From: JBFISM01 sp041608535
Lineage (GTDB): Bacteria > Actinomycetota > Acidimicrobiia > Spongiisociales > UBA5794
Length of the DNA: 36,941 nucleotides
Assembly: GCA_041608535.1 (NCBI GenBank)
Contig: JBFISM010000017.1
Location: 1 to 36,941 of the forward strand
Direction of reading: 5' to 3'
The notes under the pieces are model-generated. The model was given only the letters and a program-made list of their open reading frames with translations, had not been told where the DNA came from and ran no database searches. The position numbers were made by a program, and so were the translations under genes. Below, piece after piece: positions 34,747 through 36,941 of this stretch (the first letter of the stretch is position 1; every line of letters starts with the position of its first letter).

Positions 34747-35526
34747 TCAGTCGCGAGCGGCCGCCACGATGGCGGCGCTTCGGGCGGCGTCCACGGGGTT
34801 GGTGGTCACGCCGTCGACCTTGATGGCGGTCCCGACGATGATGCCGTCGGCAATCTGGAGGAGCCGGCGGACGGTGTCGGCGTTTGTACCAGACCCGACG
34901 TACACGGGAGTGTCCGGGACCGTCGTCCGCACCATTCTGAGGAGATCGAGATCGGCCGGAGCACCCGTGCCGGCTCCCGAGACGACCACCGCATCGGCTC
35001 CACCGCGTTCGGCGAGGTCGAGGGTGGCCTGGACGAGGTCGGTCCCCGGTGGTGGGGTGGCGTGCTTGACGAACACGTCGGCGAGCACGCTCGTGGCCGG
35101 AGCTATCTCGCCACGAAGCCGTGCGATCTGTGCTGCGCGCCCCTGGATGATTCCTTGATCGGTCCACATGGATCCGGAGAGCACATTGACGCGGATCATC
35201 TCGGCGCCGGTCGCTGCGGCCACGGCCAAGGCTCCGAGCCCGTCGTTGCGCAGCACGTTCACCATGAGTGGCAGCGGTGTGGCGGTGCGTATCGCGTGAA
35301 CGGCTGCAGTCATCGTCGTCACGGTGACCTTGGGCACATCGTCAGGGAAGAAGGGGACATCACCGAAATTCTCGACACCGATCGCATCGAAGCCTGCCTC
35401 CGCCAGCGTCGTGGCGTCGGATACCGCGGCAGAGATCACTGCATCGAGATCGCCGGAGAACCCGGGCGATCCGGGCAACGCGGCGAGGTGCACCATGCCG
35501 ATGAGTCGTGGCAGGGTCACTGTCAC
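34747..35526 (-). CDS. BtpA/SgcQ-family TIM-barrel protein
   Basis: A 259-residue protein of the BtpA family, named for a cyanobacterial photosystem I biogenesis factor but widespread in non-phototrophs. The IGMVHLAALPGSP opening, FDAIGVENFGDVPF, MVNVLRNDG, EMIRVNVLSGSMWTDQGIIQGRA and the late VYVGSGTNADTV and GIIVGTAIKVDG (phosphate-binding loops of a TIM barrel) are clear. Its reaction is not established. The start is one of several closely spaced TTG/GTG codons (35529, 35526, 35520) with no ribosome site. It follows the DinB-fold gene after 28 bases and is probably co-transcribed with it. Confidence 0.88.
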   Translation of the reverse strand: MTVTLPRLIGMVHLAALPGSPGFSGDLDAVISAAVSDATTLAEAGFDAIGVENFGDVPFFPDDVPKVTVTTMTAAVHAIRTATPLPLMVNVLRNDGLGALAVAAATGAEMIRVNVLSGSMWTDQGIIQGRAAQIARLRGEIAPATSVLADVFVKHATPPPGTDLVQATLDLAERGGADAVVVSGAGTGAPADLDLLRMVRTTVPDTPVYVGSGTNADTVRRLLQIADGIIVGTAIKVDGVTTNPVDAARSAAIVAAARD

Positions 35527-35554
35527 CAACGACTCAGGGGCGGCGGGGGCGAGC

Positions 35555-36322
35555 TCAGTACGTGCGGAGCAGTTTCAGAGCACGCTCGGCGTCGTCGCCG
35601 ACGGCCTTGAGCCCGGTCTCGCCGAGGTCCATGCGGTGCACGGCCACTCGACAGAACTCAGACGCGATGCCCTTGATGACTGCATCGGCGTCCTCGGGTC
35701 CGTAGACGTACCGGGCGTACTTCGGGCCCATGAGCTCCACCCGAACACCCTTCTTCGGGTACTTCTCGCCGGCCTGCTCGAAGGCATACGGCAGCATGCG
35801 GTGGGCGAACCAGGCCACGTGACGCAGCCGGGGCGAATCGCCGTTCGTCTCCTCCTCGCCTTCCTCCGGCGCCGGCAGCTTGCCCTCCATCGCATCTTGG
35901 ATGTCGAGACCATGGGCCCACGTCTCGACGAGGCGCATCGTGGCGAAGGCCTTGGCGCTCATCGGCTTGACGATCCACGCGATCCGATCGCTCGCCTCCA
36001 TGTGCGAGAGTGCATCGACCACCGCCGCCCTGCCGTTGCGCCACCATTCGATGACCTCCTGGTAGCGCTTGCCCTTGCCCTCGGCCGGGCCACGGCTGGC
36101 CCACTCGTCTATGTCCGTGATCTTGGCAGCATCGATGAACTTCTGCCCCTCCTCGATGGCGCGCGCGGCGAAGGTCTCGGTGTATGCCAGGTGGCTGACA
36201 GTGTCGTGGATGGACCATCCGGGTGCCGAGGTGGGGAGTTTCCATTGACGCTCGTGTACCCGCTGGAGGAATTGATCGAGCGCCTGCTGTTCAGCAACGA
36301 GGTCTGAAAGTATTTCGCGCAT
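35555..36322 (-). CDS. DinB-fold protein (mycothiol-dependent maleylpyruvate isomerase type, TIGR03084-like)
   Basis: A 255-residue two-domain protein. The N-terminal DinB/MDMPI four-helix bundle has a complete metal site: His44 (VSHLAYTE) and Glu133-x3-His137 (VETWAHGLD). The C-terminal domain (from about 165) is the MDMPI-type SCP2-like part, ending in CRVAVHRMDLGETGLKAVG. Relatives use mycothiol as cofactor, which suits an actinobacterium, but many TIGR03084 proteins have no assigned reaction. TAGAAT lies nine bases before the ATG. It probably leads a unit with the BtpA-family gene. It is not EgtB: no FGE-sulfatase half is present. Confidence 0.88.
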   Translation of the reverse strand: MREILSDLVAEQQALDQFLQRVHERQWKLPTSAPGWSIHDTVSHLAYTETFAARAIEEGQKFIDAAKITDIDEWASRGPAEGKGKRYQEVIEWWRNGRAAVVDALSHMEASDRIAWIVKPMSAKAFATMRLVETWAHGLDIQDAMEGKLPAPEEGEEETNGDSPRLRHVAWFAHRMLPYAFEQAGEKYPKKGVRVELMGPKYARYVYGPEDADAVIKGIASEFCRVAVHRMDLGETGLKAVGDDAERALKLLRTY

Positions 36323-36331
36323 GGGAGACCG

Positions 36332-36337
36332 ATTCTA
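36332..36337 (-). promoter_or_regulatory. -10 element of the DinB-fold gene promoter
   Basis: TAGAAT (five of six matches to TATAAT) on the minus strand, nine bases before the ATG at 36322; the transcript would have at most two or three leader bases. Confidence 0.5.
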
Positions 36338-36381
36338 CTGCGCACCGCAAGCAAGGAAATCCGTATGAAACCGTCGCCGGG

Positions 36382-36941
36382 TCATCCAGAGCGGCGTTCG
36401 ACGACGGCGTTGCGCACTGCAACGGCGAGCCCAACCGCCATGAGTGCGGCGATCACGAGTGCCGTCTCGCGCAGGCCCTGCGTCTGCGCAGCCGGTGGGG
36501 CGGCGGACGCATCTCCCTGCTGACCCGGGCCGGCGGCGGCGAAGGTACGGGTGGCCCACACCGCCCCCAACACGGAGACCCCGATGATCTGACCGGTGAC
36601 CCTCGTGATCGTCAGCAGACCCGACGTCACCCCGAGCCTGTGCTGGGGCACCGACCCCATCACGGCGCTGTTGTTCGGGGATTGGAAAACACCCATGCCC
36701 AGTCCGATGGGGAGCAGCGCCACGATGTAGCCCCAGGCGCTGGTGGACGTGGTCAGGGTCTGGATGCCCAGGTAGCCGCCGACGAGGATGCTCAGCCCGG
36801 CGATGATCACCGGCCGCTGCCCGATCCGGTCCGACAGAGCACCGCTGAGCGGTGCGACGATGCCCAACGTCACCGGTACTGCTGCGAGCAGGAGTCCGAC
36901 TTCGCGCGGCTCATACCCGAGCACGTTCTCCAGGTAGAACG
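36382..36941 (-). CDS. MFS drug-efflux transporter (DHA2/EmrB-QacA type), C-terminal part
   Basis: A partial gene: the open frame runs off the right edge, continuing upstream as FYLENVLGYEPREVG. About 186 C-terminal residues are present, with hydrophobic helices (VGLLLAAVPVTLGIVAPLSGAL, the ALLPIGLGMGVFQSPNNSAVMG segment, ITRVTGQIIGVSVLGAVW and a last helix near ALVIAALMAVGLAVAV) and the DRIGQRP loop motif. The GMGxFQSPNNSAxMGSVP signature and its place near the end are characteristic of 14-helix DHA2 proton/drug antiporters. The N-terminal helices lie outside the window; substrate unknown. It ends 59 bases before the DinB-fold gene start on the same strand. Confidence 0.88.
   Translation of the reverse strand, partial: FYLENVLGYEPREVGLLLAAVPVTLGIVAPLSGALSDRIGQRPVIIAGLSILVGGYLGIQTLTTSTSAWGYIVALLPIGLGMGVFQSPNNSAVMGSVPQHRLGVTSGLLTITRVTGQIIGVSVLGAVWATRTFAAAGPGQQGDASAAPPAAQTQGLRETALVIAALMAVGLAVAVRNAVVERRSG

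Overview
The window is a GC-rich chromosomal segment (with a 58-base poly-C run at its left edge that looks like an assembly artefact). It carries about 35 tightly packed genes on both strands and shows no rRNA, tRNA, CRISPR array, transposase or phage gene. The gene set points to an actinobacterium: an ergothioneine operon (egtABCD), a deazaflavin (F420)-type nitroreductase-fold protein, a DinB-fold protein of the mycothiol-dependent isomerase type, a Mycobacterium-type SerC, and an Lhr helicase next to an Nei2 glycosylase (the same pair as in mycobacteria). Acidimicrobiia or a related uncultured lineage is my guess; the sequence does not settle it.

Layout. 1-296: poly-C, then a non-coding stretch with two copies of a palindromic repeat. 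297-5360 (minus): egtA-egtB-egtC-egtD and a deazaflavin-dependent oxidoreductase, with 1-4 base start/stop overlaps between the first genes. 5532-8288 (plus): a TauA-like binding lipoprotein without its ABC partners, then an IclR regulator overlapping a PhnD-like binding-domain protein that has no signal peptide. 8279-11476 (minus): threonine aldolase, then a SixA phosphatase overlapping a ThDP enzyme. 11541-13240: a small membrane protein, a glycolipid-binding-family protein and a ferritin. 13266-16489: divergent SerC and a class I aminotransferase, then a PAPS sulfotransferase. 16533-18461 (minus): lipoate ligase-family protein and, 9 bases downstream, an unusual fusion of type II dehydroquinase with an alpha/beta hydrolase.

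18551-24426: a lipoprotein, an ABC exporter, a cobalamin-binding-type protein without signal peptide, a three-gene unit of two lipoproteins and a NUDIX hydrolase, and a universal stress protein. 24528-26989: an OmpR-type response regulator, a four-helix histidine kinase and a flavin reductase-like protein. 26998-33731: a DUF4032 kinase-fold protein, a divergent DUF971 protein, and the nei2-lhr repair pair. 34029-36941: a predicted PD-(D/E)XK nuclease-like protein, a BtpA-family protein, a DinB-fold protein and the C-terminal part of a drug-efflux MFS transporter.

A recurring signal is a -10-like hexamer (usually TANNNT) placed 6-9 bases before a start codon that lacks a Shine-Dalgarno sequence. 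It occurs at about a dozen genes and suggests widespread leaderless transcription; I used it to set several starts. The most unusual items are the dehydroquinase-hydrolase fusion, the IclR/cytosolic binding-protein pair, an 11-base-period direct repeat between usp and the two-component system, and a nuclease-like gene with a palindromic upstream site beside lhr-nei2.
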